Of a stretch of 64,000 nt of DNA, positions 38,822 to 48,073 are shown piece by piece. The stretch's first letter is position 1, and the number at the start of each line of letters is the position of its first letter. Under the pieces are notes generated by a model, which was not told the DNA's origin, ran no database searches, and saw nothing but the letters and a program-made list of their open reading frames with translations. Source of the DNA: Oxalobacteraceae sp. CFBP 8761 (GTDB lineage Bacteria > Pseudomonadota > Gammaproteobacteria > Burkholderiales > Burkholderiaceae_D); assembly GCA_014841595.1 (NCBI GenBank), contig JACYUE010000001.1, positions 1,414,996 to 1,478,995 on the forward strand. The letters run 5' to 3'. Position numbers and translations under genes: made by a program.

Positions 38822-39619
38822 TTACGGCATGGACGCGTGGTGGGCAAAGCGTGGTGCAGCGCGGCCCGGCAATGGTGCACTCGGGCGCGTCAGCGTGACC
38901 GCTGGCGGGGCAGCGGCGTCGCGTTCGAGCCAGTAATTGAATTGGCCGAAGCTCGGCAGGCCGCCTGCATCCTGGCCCTGGAAGAAGTCGCCCAGCATCT
39001 GGCGGTACGCTGCGCGGCGCGAAAAATCGTCGTGGCTCGCCGCGTAGCGCGCCGCAGCGGCGCGGAAGATTGCGCGCATCCGTTCGTCCGCATTGGTGCC
39101 GGTGGCCTCGCCCTTGCGTGGCCGGCCGCGCTTGATGCCGGCGGTGACGGCGCGGGTGCGGCCCGGTGCGCCCGAGTTGCCGTAGTCGGGCAGCAGCGCA
39201 TCCGGCGTCTGGCCTCGTTCCCAGTAGCGGCGCAGGTAGCGCAGGATGCTGGACTTCGAGATGCCGTGCGCCGCAGCATACCCGGCCATCAGGATGGCGC
39301 GATCACGCGGCTGGTACAAGGCTTGGCGGTCGGCGTGCAGGGCGCGCACGGCCGACCAGGCCTTGGCCTGCAGGGCCAGATAGCCTTGCGGTACCGGCTC
39401 TTGCGGCGGCGCGGCCGCGAACGGATCGACCAGCAACCGGCGCACCCCGCCAGCGCGCAGTGCTTCCTCGAGTTCGTGCAACAGCACCGGCTCGGGCAGG
39501 GCCGCGTGGCTGCCCAGGCGGTACGTCCAGGCCAGCGCCTGTGAACGGTCGATCCACAGCACGCGGATCAGATGGCCATGCATGCCCGTGTATTCGAGCA
39601 CATCGTTTTGGGTAAACAT
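38822..39619 (-). CDS. TnsB-like protein lacking the catalytic domain (orphan N-terminal DNA-binding half)
   Basis: A 265-residue protein. The start MFTQNDVLEYTG, then IRVLWIDRSQALAWTY, matches the N-terminal beta domain of TnsB-type transposases. The segment ISKSSILRYLRRYWERGQTP, followed by LLPDYGNSGAPG and KRGRPRKGEATG, matches their helix-turn-helix DNA-binding modules; SFGQFNYWLERD is normally followed by the DDE integrase core. Here the protein ends about 30 residues later in a Pro/Ala-rich tail, so no catalytic domain exists. No TnsA or TnsC gene and no integrase remnant lie downstream. Composition is host-like, the start follows GGGAGAAG, and the frame is intact, which suggests a maintained DNA-binding protein rather than fresh debris (inference). 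Confidence 0.65.
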   Translation of the reverse strand: MFTQNDVLEYTGMHGHLIRVLWIDRSQALAWTYRLGSHAALPEPVLLHELEEALRAGGVRRLLVDPFAAAPPQEPVPQGYLALQAKAWSAVRALHADRQALYQPRDRAILMAGYAAAHGISKSSILRYLRRYWERGQTPDALLPDYGNSGAPGRTRAVTAGIKRGRPRKGEATGTNADERMRAIFRAAAARYAASHDDFSRRAAYRQMLGDFFQGQDAGGLPSFGQFNYWLERDAAAPPAVTLTRPSAPLPGRAAPRFAHHASMP

Positions 39620-39738
39620 CGACTTCTCCCGCAGTTCAGTGTGCTTTTATACATGCAAGGATCGGGCCAGCCCGGTTGACCGGCTGACCCGCCTTGATGC
39701 GACCACTTTTGGTGCGCGCCGAATGCCCGGGATGCGGC

Positions 39739-40956
39739 TTACTGCGGCACTGCGGTTCCCGTCACGGATCCGCTCGGCCGAACGGGGCGCGCTTGCCGCG
39801 CCAGTCCAAACAGCGGCCGCATGGGCGGCACGCGCCGCACCACCTCGTACAGCGCGAAGCTGCCGCAGGCGGTCAGGATCATCAACAGCACCGCTTCAAA
39901 GCCAGGCGCCAGATGCAGCGGCTTGAAGGCGTGCGCCATCGTGATGATCAGTGTCTGGTGCACGATATAGACGGGGAACACGGCGTCAGTCAGGTAGCGC
40001 CGGGCAGGCCCGTCACGGTTCAGGTGGCAGCGGGCGAAGCCGCAGGCAGCGATGATGGCGCTCCAGGCGCACAGCGCGTAGACGAACCGCATGCCAGTGC
40101 GCCAGCGTTCGATGTCGTGCGGCGTCATGGTTTCGTGTGGCCCCAGCAGCCACAGCACGATCCCGACCCAGGCCGCCAGGGCGAGGCATAGCGCAGGCCA
40201 GCGCTGCGCCATCATCGTGGCCCAGATCCGTGGCGTGCGCGCCAGCAGCGCGCCGAGAACGAAGACGGGCAGGTAGGTGGCATGGTTGTACCAGTCGTTC
40301 GTCAGCGAATGGTCTTGCGGAAAACGGTCGAGCAACAGGATGCGCACCAGGCCCAGGAACACGACCGGCAGCAATATCAGGCGCCAGCCATCCAGCACGG
40401 CGCCGACCCGGCGCGCGAGCGCGGCGCTGCGTAGTTCTCCCAGCAGCGCCGCGCCGGCGGCGAGCACCACCGTGTAACACCACAGGTACAGCACGAACCA
40501 CAGATGGTTCCAGGTGGGCAGCGACAGGCAATCTTCGCGGCAGAAGCCGTCGTAGCCGACGATATACAGCCGCATGAATGCCAGGAAATCGCCCGTGTAG
40601 CCGAGTTTTTCGACGACTTCGAGATAGGGCTGCGGCGGCACGATCACGAGCATCCCGAACAACAGCGGCACCAAGAGGCGCAGGCTGCGCCGGCGCAGGA
40701 ACATCCGCGGGCCCAGGCGCCCCAGCATGAAATGCGAGGCCACCCCGGCCACGAAGAACAGCAGCGTCAGGCGCCAGGGCGACGACAGCAGCATGAAGGG
40801 TTCGGCCGCTTCGCTGGCGTGCACACTCTTCACGTGCCAGTCCCAGCTCACGTAATACATCCCCACGTGATACGCGATCAGCACGAAGAACGCCAGGATG
40901 CGTACCCAGTCGAGAAAGTACAGGCGCTCGCTGGTGGCAGGAACAGATGGCTGCAT
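39739..40956 (-). CDS. Acyltransferase family 3 membrane protein (OpgC-like)
   Basis: A 405-residue integral membrane protein with about ten helices. It begins with RLYFLDWVRILAFFVLIAYH, the Acyl_transf_3 signature with the conserved His in helix 1, and contains WNHLWFVLYLWCYTVVLA. The later FPVYIVHQTLIITMAH is the usual second conserved His region. Such proteins move acyl or succinyl groups across the membrane onto glucans, lipids or other carbohydrates. It is the first of a minus-strand set; substrate unknown. Confidence 0.88.
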   Translation of the reverse strand: MQPSVPATSERLYFLDWVRILAFFVLIAYHVGMYYVSWDWHVKSVHASEAAEPFMLLSSPWRLTLLFFVAGVASHFMLGRLGPRMFLRRRSLRLLVPLLFGMLVIVPPQPYLEVVEKLGYTGDFLAFMRLYIVGYDGFCREDCLSLPTWNHLWFVLYLWCYTVVLAAGAALLGELRSAALARRVGAVLDGWRLILLPVVFLGLVRILLLDRFPQDHSLTNDWYNHATYLPVFVLGALLARTPRIWATMMAQRWPALCLALAAWVGIVLWLLGPHETMTPHDIERWRTGMRFVYALCAWSAIIAACGFARCHLNRDGPARRYLTDAVFPVYIVHQTLIITMAHAFKPLHLAPGFEAVLLMILTACGSFALYEVVRRVPPMRPLFGLARQARPVRPSGSVTGTAVPQ

Positions 40957-41035
40957 GGGGTGTCCTCATCGTTTGAAGGCCCCAGCATCGCGCAGTCCTG
41001 CGTGGCCGCGCCAGCGCGATGGGGTGAACCGGACT

Positions 41036-41764
41036 TCAGGCGGGGCGAAGCGGATCGAGCAGGGACGCCCGGTATTGCCGGCTGCACGGAACGACCGCGC
41101 CGCTATGCAGCACGAGTGTGCAATCGCCCTTGCTGTGCGGGACGATGCGGTTGACAGCGGTCAGGCGCACCGCCGCGCACCGGTGGCAGCGCACGAACGC
41201 GGGGCCGAGTTGCCCGAGCAGCGTGCCCAGGGACTGGCGCAGCAAGGGCGCGCCGTCGCGCGTATGCAGCGCGACGTAGTTGTCGGCTGTCTCGAGCCAC
41301 TCGATATCGGCGACCTGCACAATGCGGGTGGCGCCGCGCTCGGTCACCAGCAGCTGGCGCGGTGGCGTACAGGTGAGTGCCGGCGCGCGTGTTGCTGCTG
41401 TCAGCCGGCTCTGCAGCCGAATCTGCAGCCGGTCGAGTGTGCGCCGCAGCCGCGCGCCATCGAACGGCTTGAGCAGATAGTCGACCGCCTCGGCATCGAA
41501 GGCGCGCAGCGCGTAGTCGTCATACGCGGTCACGAACACCACCAGTGGCGCCGGCGCCACCAGCGAGGCAGCCACATCGATGCCCGACAGTTCCGGCATC
41601 TCGATATCGAGCAGCAGCGCGTCGGGCGCGTCGCGCGCGACCAGCGCCAGCGCTTCCACGCCGTCCGCGGCTTCCGTCACTGACGTGACGCCCGGTTCGT
41701 GCGCGAGCATGCGGCGCAGGCGCTCGCGCGCCGGCCGTTCGTCGTCGACGATCAGGAGGCGCAT
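41036..41764 (-). CDS. LytTR-family response regulator
   Basis: A 242-residue regulator. The N-terminal receiver has the acid pocket Asp7-Asp8, phospho-acceptor Asp53 (LLDIEMPELSG) and Lys99 (YLLKPF). The C-terminal LytTR DNA-binding domain (residues about 135-240) includes DIEWLETADNYVALHTRDG and FVRCHRCAAVRLTAVNRI. Its partner kinase is encoded just upstream, overlapping by 13 bases. Members of this type often control membrane or surface genes; the acyltransferase next door is a possible target. Confidence 0.93.
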   Translation of the reverse strand: MRLLIVDDERPARERLRRMLAHEPGVTSVTEAADGVEALALVARDAPDALLLDIEMPELSGIDVAASLVAPAPLVVFVTAYDDYALRAFDAEAVDYLLKPFDGARLRRTLDRLQIRLQSRLTAATRAPALTCTPPRQLLVTERGATRIVQVADIEWLETADNYVALHTRDGAPLLRQSLGTLLGQLGPAFVRCHRCAAVRLTAVNRIVPHSKGDCTLVLHSGAVVPCSRQYRASLLDPLRPA

Positions 41765-42816
41765 GGCACCCTCAGTTCGGCGCGTACGCCAGCCGGTTGC
41801 AGTGCGCTCAGCGCCAGGCCTGCGCCGTCGCCATGCAGCGCGGCGAGGCGGGTGCGCAGGTTGATCACCGTGATGCCGGGCGTGCCGGGTGTGCCGGATG
41901 GCGCCAGCACGCCGCCATCGTCCTCGATGGACAAGTGCAGCGCGCCGTCCACGATCCGGGCCTCGACCCGGATCGCCGTCGATGCGCGCCGGTGCGCCAC
42001 CGTGTGCTTGAACACGTTCTCGAGCAGCGGCTGCAGGCTGATGGCCGGCAGCCGCACCGTGAGAGCCGCCGGCTCGATGGCCCAGGTCAGCGTCACGCGC
42101 CCGTCGAAGCGTTCCTGCATCACGGCGGCGTAGCCTTGGGCCAGGCGCAATTCGTCATCCAGGCTCGCCTGCGGCTTGTCGCCCAGCGCCAGCGTCACGC
42201 GCAGCACGTCGGCCAGCCGCACGAGGGTCGCATCGGCGCGCGCCACGTCGGTATGCATCAGCGATGAAATCGTGTTGAGCGCATTGAACAGGAAGTGGGG
42301 CTGCATCTGGCGCGTCAGGCGTTCGAGCTGGGCTTCGCGCAGCAGCGCGCCAGCCTGCTCGGCGCGCACGCGTTTCTTCATCATCTCGCGGTACGACAGC
42401 AGGCCGAAGCCGATCGTCGTGAAGATGCCGAAGAACAGTGAGATCTTGAGCGCCTCGTAGACGAACACCTCGGCCCAGGCCTCGTGCTCGTAGCGCTCGC
42501 CCGCCAATGCATAGACAGCGTGGCGCAGCGCAAACACGATCGGCGTGAACCCGAACCAGTACAGTGGCAGCCAGCGCGCCTGCTGGCCGAACCAGCGCCA
42601 GGGCGTGGCGACCAGCACGTCATGCTGCGCGCTGAAGCGGCGCTGGATCACGAACAGACAGGTTGCCACCAGTGCCGACGAGGTCTCCCACAAGACCGGC
42701 TGCCAGGGCGCGCTTCCCCCGTCGCGCCGGTAGTCTTCCACGGCGACGAGCACCATCAGCGTCCAGAACAGGAGCCAGGCAATGCCGGCGACGAGCATGG
42801 TGCGGCGTGATGGCAT
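41752..42816 (-). CDS. LytS/YehU-type sensor histidine kinase
   Basis: A 354-residue membrane kinase. Four hydrophobic helices occupy residues 7-140, then the His_kinase domain with the phospho-acceptor His174 in MQPHFLFNALNTISSLMH. A C-terminal ATPase domain follows with LQPLLENVFKHTVAHR (N box). The glycine-rich end (GTPGITVINLRTRL) is typical. It overlaps the response regulator gene by 13 bases, so translation is tightly coupled. The signal is not apparent; no extracellular domain of size is present. Confidence 0.93.
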   Translation of the reverse strand: MPSRRTMLVAGIAWLLFWTLMVLVAVEDYRRDGGSAPWQPVLWETSSALVATCLFVIQRRFSAQHDVLVATPWRWFGQQARWLPLYWFGFTPIVFALRHAVYALAGERYEHEAWAEVFVYEALKISLFFGIFTTIGFGLLSYREMMKKRVRAEQAGALLREAQLERLTRQMQPHFLFNALNTISSLMHTDVARADATLVRLADVLRVTLALGDKPQASLDDELRLAQGYAAVMQERFDGRVTLTWAIEPAALTVRLPAISLQPLLENVFKHTVAHRRASTAIRVEARIVDGALHLSIEDDGGVLAPSGTPGTPGITVINLRTRLAALHGDGAGLALSALQPAGVRAELRVPCAS

Positions 42817-42883
42817 GGGGCGGACCGGATAGGTGAAGGCCGATCTTCCAGCATTCGTGATCGCGTGTCAAAGCGCCATGCAT

Positions 42884-42922
42884 GCTGCGTACGGTTGCTG
42901 CATACGGTTGCTGCATACGGCT
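42884..42922 (+). repeat. Three 13-base tandem repeats between divergent kinase genes
   Basis: GCTGCATACGGTT is repeated three times with one or two changes (42884-42896, 42897-42909, 42910-42922). It lies 68 bases upstream of the LytS-type gene and 69 bases before the hybrid kinase start, so it is centrally placed in the divergent promoter region. Confidence 0.85.
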
Positions 42923-42990
42923 GCTGCGAAACTGCATCATCCAAGGATCAATTGCCTACTGTCAATTGGAGTTCATGCGACAATCAAGCC

Positions 42991-44637
42991 ATGAACGATC
43001 CGGGCCGACCTTCTTCCATGTCCTCCGACCATCGAGGCATGCGCGCGCTGGTGCGCAACCACGATTGGGCAGCAACTGCACTGGGCGACGCGGCCGGCTG
43101 GCCGCCCGAACTGCGGGTGGCCGTCGACCTGATGCTCGACGCGCGGCATCCGGCGCTGGTTGGCTGGCGTACGCCTGCATCGGACGCCATGCCGGTGCTG
43201 TTCAACGATGCCTACGCCAGCCTGCTGGGCGAACAACCCGCGCAGGCGCTGGGTCAGCCGTTGGCCGACATTCTGCCCGCTGCCTGGCCGCATCTCGCGC
43301 CGCTGGTGGGCAGCGCGCTTGCCGGTGTACCGGCCTGGCTCGACGACGTGCTGCTCGGACCCGGCACGCGCCACTTCAACACTGCTTTCTCGCCGCTGCG
43401 CGATGCCGCCGGCACGGTGCACGGGTTCTTTCATACTGCTTGCGCGCTCGACGCCGGCGAGCACGGGCGCGTCGAGGCTGCGCTGCAGCGCCAGGCGCAC
43501 GAATCGGCCGAGGCCAGCCGCCACCGCAGCGAATTCCTGGCGGTGCTGGCCCACGAACTGCGCAACCCGATGGCCCCGATCCGCACCGGCCTGGAAATCA
43601 TGCGCCTGCGCGCCGACAGTCCCGAGACGATCGAGCGCGTACGCGAAATGCTCGAGCGCCAGACGCGCCAGATGACGCACCTGATCGACGACCTGCTCGA
43701 CGTCGCCCGTGTCACCAGCGGCAAGATCGAGATCCGCAAGCAGCTGGTCGACCTCAACCGCGTGGTGGCGAGCGCGGTCGAGACCAGCACGCCGATGATC
43801 CAGGGCGCGCGCCATGTGCTCGACGTGGAGATGTGGGGCGAGCCGCTGCTGCTCGACATCGATCCGACCCGCGTCGCGCAGGTGATCAACAATCTGCTGA
43901 CCAATGCGGCCAAGTACACGCCGCCCGGCGGCAGTATCCGCCTCACGGTGCACAAGGAACGCAGCGACGGCAACCGCGGCGGGCAGGCCGTGGTGGCAGT
44001 GACCGACAGCGGCGTGGGCATCCCTCCCGAACACCAGGACACGATCTTCGAGATGTTCAACCAGGTCGGTCGCAATAGGGGCCTGGCGCAGGGCGGGCTG
44101 GGCATCGGCCTGTCGCTGGTGCGCCAGCTGGTGGCGCTGCACGGCGGCAGTGTCAGCGCCGAAAGTCCCGGCGCCGGCCTTGGCAGCACGTTCACCGTGC
44201 GCCTGCCGCTGGGCGCGCGCATGGCGGTGGCAGGCGACGACACGGCGCGCCAGGACCGCCGCACGGCGCAGCGCCGCACCTATCGCATCCTGGTGGTCGA
44301 CGACAACACCGACGCCGCCGAAAGCCTGTCGCTGCTGCTGCAACTGAACTCGCACGAGATCCGTACCGCGAACAATGGCCGCGATGCGCTGGTCCTGGCC
44401 CGGGAGTTCGTGCCGGACGTCGCGTTCCTCGACATCGGCATGCCCGGCATGACGGGCTTCGAGCTGGCCACGCGCCTGCGCGCGATGCCCGAACTGGCGC
44501 GGATGACCATCGTCGCCGTGACCGGCTGGGGTTCGGAAGAAGACCAGGCGCGCTCGCGCGAAGCCGGGTTCGACCAGCACTTCACCAAGCCGATCGCGGC
44601 CGAAACGGTGAGCCGCCTGCTGGCGGCGCTGGACTAG
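42991..44637 (+). CDS. Hybrid histidine kinase with C-terminal receiver
   Basis: A 548-residue soluble kinase. Residues about 20-155 form a PAS/GAF-like sensor (VLFNDAYASLLGEQPAQALG), then HisKA with His188 (LAHELRNPMAPIRTG), a HATPase domain (NLLTNAAKYTPPGG; DSGVGIPPEHQDTIFEMF; GGLGIGLSLV), and a receiver with Asp481 (FLDIGMPGMTG). No membrane helix. ATG 42991 is the first start after the divergent promoter region; the frame is open to 42865 through the 13-base repeats. Divergent from the LytS kinase; no separate output protein adjoins. Confidence 0.92.
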   Translation: MNDPGRPSSMSSDHRGMRALVRNHDWAATALGDAAGWPPELRVAVDLMLDARHPALVGWRTPASDAMPVLFNDAYASLLGEQPAQALGQPLADILPAAWPHLAPLVGSALAGVPAWLDDVLLGPGTRHFNTAFSPLRDAAGTVHGFFHTACALDAGEHGRVEAALQRQAHESAEASRHRSEFLAVLAHELRNPMAPIRTGLEIMRLRADSPETIERVREMLERQTRQMTHLIDDLLDVARVTSGKIEIRKQLVDLNRVVASAVETSTPMIQGARHVLDVEMWGEPLLLDIDPTRVAQVINNLLTNAAKYTPPGGSIRLTVHKERSDGNRGGQAVVAVTDSGVGIPPEHQDTIFEMFNQVGRNRGLAQGGLGIGLSLVRQLVALHGGSVSAESPGAGLGSTFTVRLPLGARMAVAGDDTARQDRRTAQRRTYRILVVDDNTDAAESLSLLLQLNSHEIRTANNGRDALVLAREFVPDVAFLDIGMPGMTGFELATRLRAMPELARMTIVAVTGWGSEEDQARSREAGFDQHFTKPIAAETVSRLLAALD

Positions 44638-44646
44638 GCGTCTACC

Positions 44647-45594
44647 TTACTCGGCGTTGCCACGACGCTCGGCGTCGATCTCGCGCTTCATCGCGCCCAC
44701 GCTGCCCATGTACTCGGCCACCGGCACAGCGGGACTGGCGCGCAGTTCGGGCGGCAGCAGCACCGGCATGTACAGCTCGTCGGCAGTGCGGCCATTGCGC
44801 TGCATGTTCCCGGCCAGGATCAACAGCGAAACCAGCACCGCAATCCCGGCGCAGGACAGGCGCAGGCGGCGCCGGAACTGCGGCGTCACGGTGGCCAGAT
44901 GGAAGTAGACCATCATCGACACCGTCACCACGACCGCATGCGAGCCGTAGCCGGTCAGCCATTCAAGCGACCACGCATAGGCCACCACACTGGCCAGCAG
45001 GCGCACGCCGACCAGCGCGGCCAGGCCCAAGCCGACAATGAACAGATGCCGCCCGAGGCGTGCGCGGCGCCCGAACAGACGGTTGGAAAACGCCCACATG
45101 CCGCTCCAGGCCAGGCCGGCGCCCACGGCCACCGCCGGATACACCCCATAGCGTTCGGGGTCGGCGCCGGCGTCGAGCAGCCAGGCCACGAGCAGCGCGG
45201 TCAGCAGGCACAGCACGATGCCGGCACCGCCCGGCAGCATGCCTTCCCAGCCGTGCATCGTGCGGTCGACCAGTTCGGGCGGTACCGGGTGCGTGGCAGG
45301 CCGGATGCGCAGCGACGTGTGCCCCATGCGCACGACGGTGTCGCCGCCCAGCGTCAGTTCCTTGACGCGCCTGCCCTTGTGGTTGATGCCGTTCTTGGTA
45401 TCCAGGTCGCGCAGCAGCAGGGCGCCATCGGCGCCAAGGTCGACCAGCGCATGGTGCGCGGCGGCGTACTCGTCGTCGACGATGAAGTCGTTGTCGTAGG
45501 CGCGGCCAAGGCGGATCGGCAGGGTGGTCACGCGATGCCGGTGCAGCACCTCGCCATTGCGCGCCAGCGTCTCGATGGTCCAGGGGCCGCTCAT
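44647..45594 (-). CDS. FHA-domain membrane protein
   Basis: A 315-residue protein. The N-terminal FHA domain (about residues 25-100) has IRLGRAYDNDFIVDDEYAAA, HALV and LDTKNGINHKGRRV, the features for phosphothreonine binding. Then come five or six transmembrane helices (about residues 120-265) and a short C-terminal tail. The start overlaps the end of a trypsin-like protease gene by 4 bases (ATGA), so both are made together. It probably recruits a phosphorylated partner to the membrane, possibly linked to control of the protease; no Ser/Thr kinase gene is in the window. Confidence 0.85.
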   Translation of the reverse strand: MSGPWTIETLARNGEVLHRHRVTTLPIRLGRAYDNDFIVDDEYAAAHHALVDLGADGALLLRDLDTKNGINHKGRRVKELTLGGDTVVRMGHTSLRIRPATHPVPPELVDRTMHGWEGMLPGGAGIVLCLLTALLVAWLLDAGADPERYGVYPAVAVGAGLAWSGMWAFSNRLFGRRARLGRHLFIVGLGLAALVGVRLLASVVAYAWSLEWLTGYGSHAVVVTVSMMVYFHLATVTPQFRRRLRLSCAGIAVLVSLLILAGNMQRNGRTADELYMPVLLPPELRASPAVPVAEYMGSVGAMKREIDAERRGNAE

Positions 45595-47057
45595 TTGCGC
45601 ACCGGGCGCCCGAAGGCGCCAAGATAGGCGCGCGTGACGCGCATGCCGTTTTCGTACGACACGCCCGACACATCGAGCCGGCTTTGCAGGCTGGCCTGCG
45701 AGGCGTCCGTGCTGGCCGTGAGCAGCGTGAAGTTGTATAGTCCTTCAAACTTGCGGTAGGCGCGCACGCAGGTCACGGCGCGCAGCGGCAGCGTGCGCGT
45801 GTGCACGAAGCGCTCGGTGCAGAACGGCTTGGTCAGGCGCGGATCGCCCGTGCTGCCCAGGTTATCGACCTGGAAGATGTCGGTGGCCAGCGCGGCAAAG
45901 CGCATCGGGTCCATCGTCCCCGAGCGGATGTAGCGGTGGGTCATCGAGACATTACCGGTCTGCTGGACGTCCGAGACAAACACTGCCGACTGCATCACGC
46001 AACTCATGGCGTCGACCGCGTAGGCGGCACCCCGCGCATTGGAGCGCCCCCAGCAGCGCACCTGGCCGGACTCGCGCACCGGCACCAGGTACGGCCCCAT
46101 GCCCTTGAGCGTCAGCGGCTCTTCGAGCAGCCGGTCGACCATGCCGGCCTGATGCGCCAGCAGCTGCTTGCCGATCAGCGGATTGAAATCAGGCGGTGGC
46201 GCGGCCTGCTCGGCCACCTTGCGCAGCAGCTCCTGTGCGTACATCACCGGCACCAGGAAGCTGACCGATTCGCCGTCGCGCCGGCGCGAGACATTGATGC
46301 CGGCCACTGTGCCGCTGGCGGTCACGCTCGGGCCGCCGCTCATGCCCGAGTTGATGGGGCCGCTGAAGATCAGGCGATCGTAGAAGCTGCGCGTAAGCAC
46401 GCCGTTGTAGGCGCCTTCGGAAATCGCAAACCCCAGGTCGAGCGGATTGCCCAGCGAGTACAGGGGCTGGCCCTGGCGCAGTTTTACTTTCTGCTCGGGC
46501 ACCTTGAAGAAGCCGCTGCCATTGCGGTTGATGCGCACCACGGCCAGGTCGTGCAGCACGTCGACCGCCAGCAGTTCGACCGGGCCGGTATTGCCGTCGG
46601 TGTCGATGTATTCGGCTGTATAGATGGCCGGGTCGAGGGCCATTTGCGAGACCACGTGGTAATTGGTCAGCGCCAGATTGCTGGTACCGACCAAAAAGCC
46701 CGAGCCAACCGTGGACTGGGTGCGCCCGTTCTTGAGCAGCATGCGGATCTGCAGCAGGTCGCTGCGCGCCGATTCATACAGGTCCTGCGCAGCCGACGAA
46801 GGCTGGGGCAGGGCGTCCTGCGTGTCGGCCTCGCCCGCAATCAGCTCGGTCGGCGTGGCGGCCGGCGGCGTGTCGACGGCGATCTGCGGCACGGGTGCGG
46901 CGACGGGGGCACCTGCCGGTGCAGCCAGTCCGGCGCGCGCGACGGTGCCCGCGCCCGTCTGCGCGCTCGCTGGCCGCGTGACGAGATCGAGCCCCGCGCC
47001 AAGCGCCAGGCAGGTGGTCAGGAGTGCGGCCAGGCGTGCCACGACGGTCCGGTTCAT
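45591..47057 (-). CDS. Secreted trypsin-like serine protease
   Basis: A 488-residue exported protein (N-terminal hydrophobic signal, then an Ala/Pro-rich linker to about residue 90). The trypsin fold follows with catalytic His134 (TNYHVV), Asp170 (LHDLAVV) and Ser240 (NSGMSGGPS), the DegP/HtrA-like arrangement. No PDZ domain is evident; the C-terminal 190 residues are an unrecognised domain with several Cys. Translationally coupled to the FHA membrane protein, an uncommon pairing. Confidence 0.88.
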   Translation of the reverse strand: MNRTVVARLAALLTTCLALGAGLDLVTRPASAQTGAGTVARAGLAAPAGAPVAAPVPQIAVDTPPAATPTELIAGEADTQDALPQPSSAAQDLYESARSDLLQIRMLLKNGRTQSTVGSGFLVGTSNLALTNYHVVSQMALDPAIYTAEYIDTDGNTGPVELLAVDVLHDLAVVRINRNGSGFFKVPEQKVKLRQGQPLYSLGNPLDLGFAISEGAYNGVLTRSFYDRLIFSGPINSGMSGGPSVTASGTVAGINVSRRRDGESVSFLVPVMYAQELLRKVAEQAAPPPDFNPLIGKQLLAHQAGMVDRLLEEPLTLKGMGPYLVPVRESGQVRCWGRSNARGAAYAVDAMSCVMQSAVFVSDVQQTGNVSMTHRYIRSGTMDPMRFAALATDIFQVDNLGSTGDPRLTKPFCTERFVHTRTLPLRAVTCVRAYRKFEGLYNFTLLTASTDASQASLQSRLDVSGVSYENGMRVTRAYLGAFGRPVRK

Positions 47058-47135
47058 GCGGTTACCAGGAAGCAGAGGGAAGCCGCTATCTTGCCATCGG
47101 GGCGGCCAGCGCTGCGCGCGTTAGCGCGCCCACGG

Positions 47136-47819
47136 TCAGGCAACCGGAGCAGACGTGGCCGGGGCAACCGGCTCGCCCTGCTCGAGCGACGTGAGGGGCG
47201 CCATCATGTGGCCCAGCTTGGCCTGCTTGGTATTGAGGTAGCTGTTGTTGTGGGCGTTGCGGTTCACCAGCAGCGGCACGCGTTCGGTGACCGTGATTCC
47301 CAGGCGGGTCAGGGCGTCGATCTTGCGCGGGTTGTTGGTCATCAGGCGCACCGCCTTGATGCCGAACTGGGCCAGCATCGGCCGGCACAGTTCATAGTTG
47401 CGGGCGTCGGCATGAAAACCGAGTTGCAGATTGGCTTCCACCGTGTCGGCGCCGGCTTCCTGCAGGCGGTAGGCGCGGATCTTGTTGAGCAGGCCAATGC
47501 CGCGGCCTTCCTGGCGCAGGTACAGCACGATGCCGCGACCTTCCTCGGCGATGCGGCGCAGCGCGCCTTCCAGTTGTGCGCCGCAATCGCAGCGCTGTGA
47601 GAACATCACGTCGCCGGTGAGGCATTCGGAATGTACGCGCGCCAGCACCGGCTCGCCGTTGCCCAGGTCGCCCAGCGCCATCGCCAGGTGTTCCTTGCCG
47701 GTGGCGGCCTCGACCCAGGCGTGCAGCGTGAACTCGGCCCACGGCGTCGGCAGCGCGCACGAGGTGGCGTAGTCGAGCAGGGCGGGCGGGACGTTGGCGG
47801 GAATGGCGGCGGCTTGCAT
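47136..47819 (-). CDS. ribA: GTP cyclohydrolase II
   Basis: A 227-residue enzyme of riboflavin synthesis converting GTP to the diaminopyrimidine precursor. Zinc ligands Cys66, Cys77 and Cys79 ([17 protein letters not shown]), the [15 protein letters not shown] block and [11 protein letters not shown] are present. Stand-alone ribA, not fused to ribB. The start is set at ATG 47819; the frame extends to 47960 without homology. A small hairpin (47114-47129) downstream could slow transcription. No riboswitch is evident upstream. Confidence 0.95.
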   Translation of the reverse strand: MQAAAIPANVPPALLDYATSCALPTPWAEFTLHAWVEAATGKEHLAMALGDLGNGEPVLARVHSECLTGDVMFSQRCDCGAQLEGALRRIAEEGRGIVLYLRQEGRGIGLLNKIRAYRLQEAGADTVEANLQLGFHADARNYELCRPMLAQFGIKAVRLMTNNPRKIDALTRLGITVTERVPLLVNRNAHNNSYLNTKQAKLGHMMAPLTSLEQGEPVAPATSAPVA

Positions 47820-48073
47820 GACGGTGTTTCCAATCGATGACGATAGACTTGTAAGGCGCAAGTTTATCGGAAATCGGGCGTGGCCGTGCGGAATCACCCC
47901 GACCGCCGCTGCAACACCACGGCTGCAGGTATGTTCGTACAAGGCGGTCTCGCAACACATTTAGGCAGAATGGGTAATTACACCGGGTTTTCCTGTAACT
48001 CTCGGTCGATTACCAAGTATAGTATTGCCCTGGGCCATCATCTGCGTGCTACGCTCGGAGAATCGACACAGTC

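Noticed and set aside
38770..39700. Complete Tn7-like transposon
   Set aside because: Only a half TnsB-like gene is present; no tnsA, tnsC or tnsD, no attTn7 context and no end repeats were seen.
42884..42922. LytTR binding sites for the adjacent LytTR regulator
   Set aside because: LytTR sites are about 9-base repeats with a centre spacing near 21-22 bases; this is a 13-base period and fits the consensus only partly.
47114..47129. GCGCGC-GTTA-GCGCGC hairpin as a terminator of ribA
   Set aside because: It has no T run and is short; it may only pause transcription.
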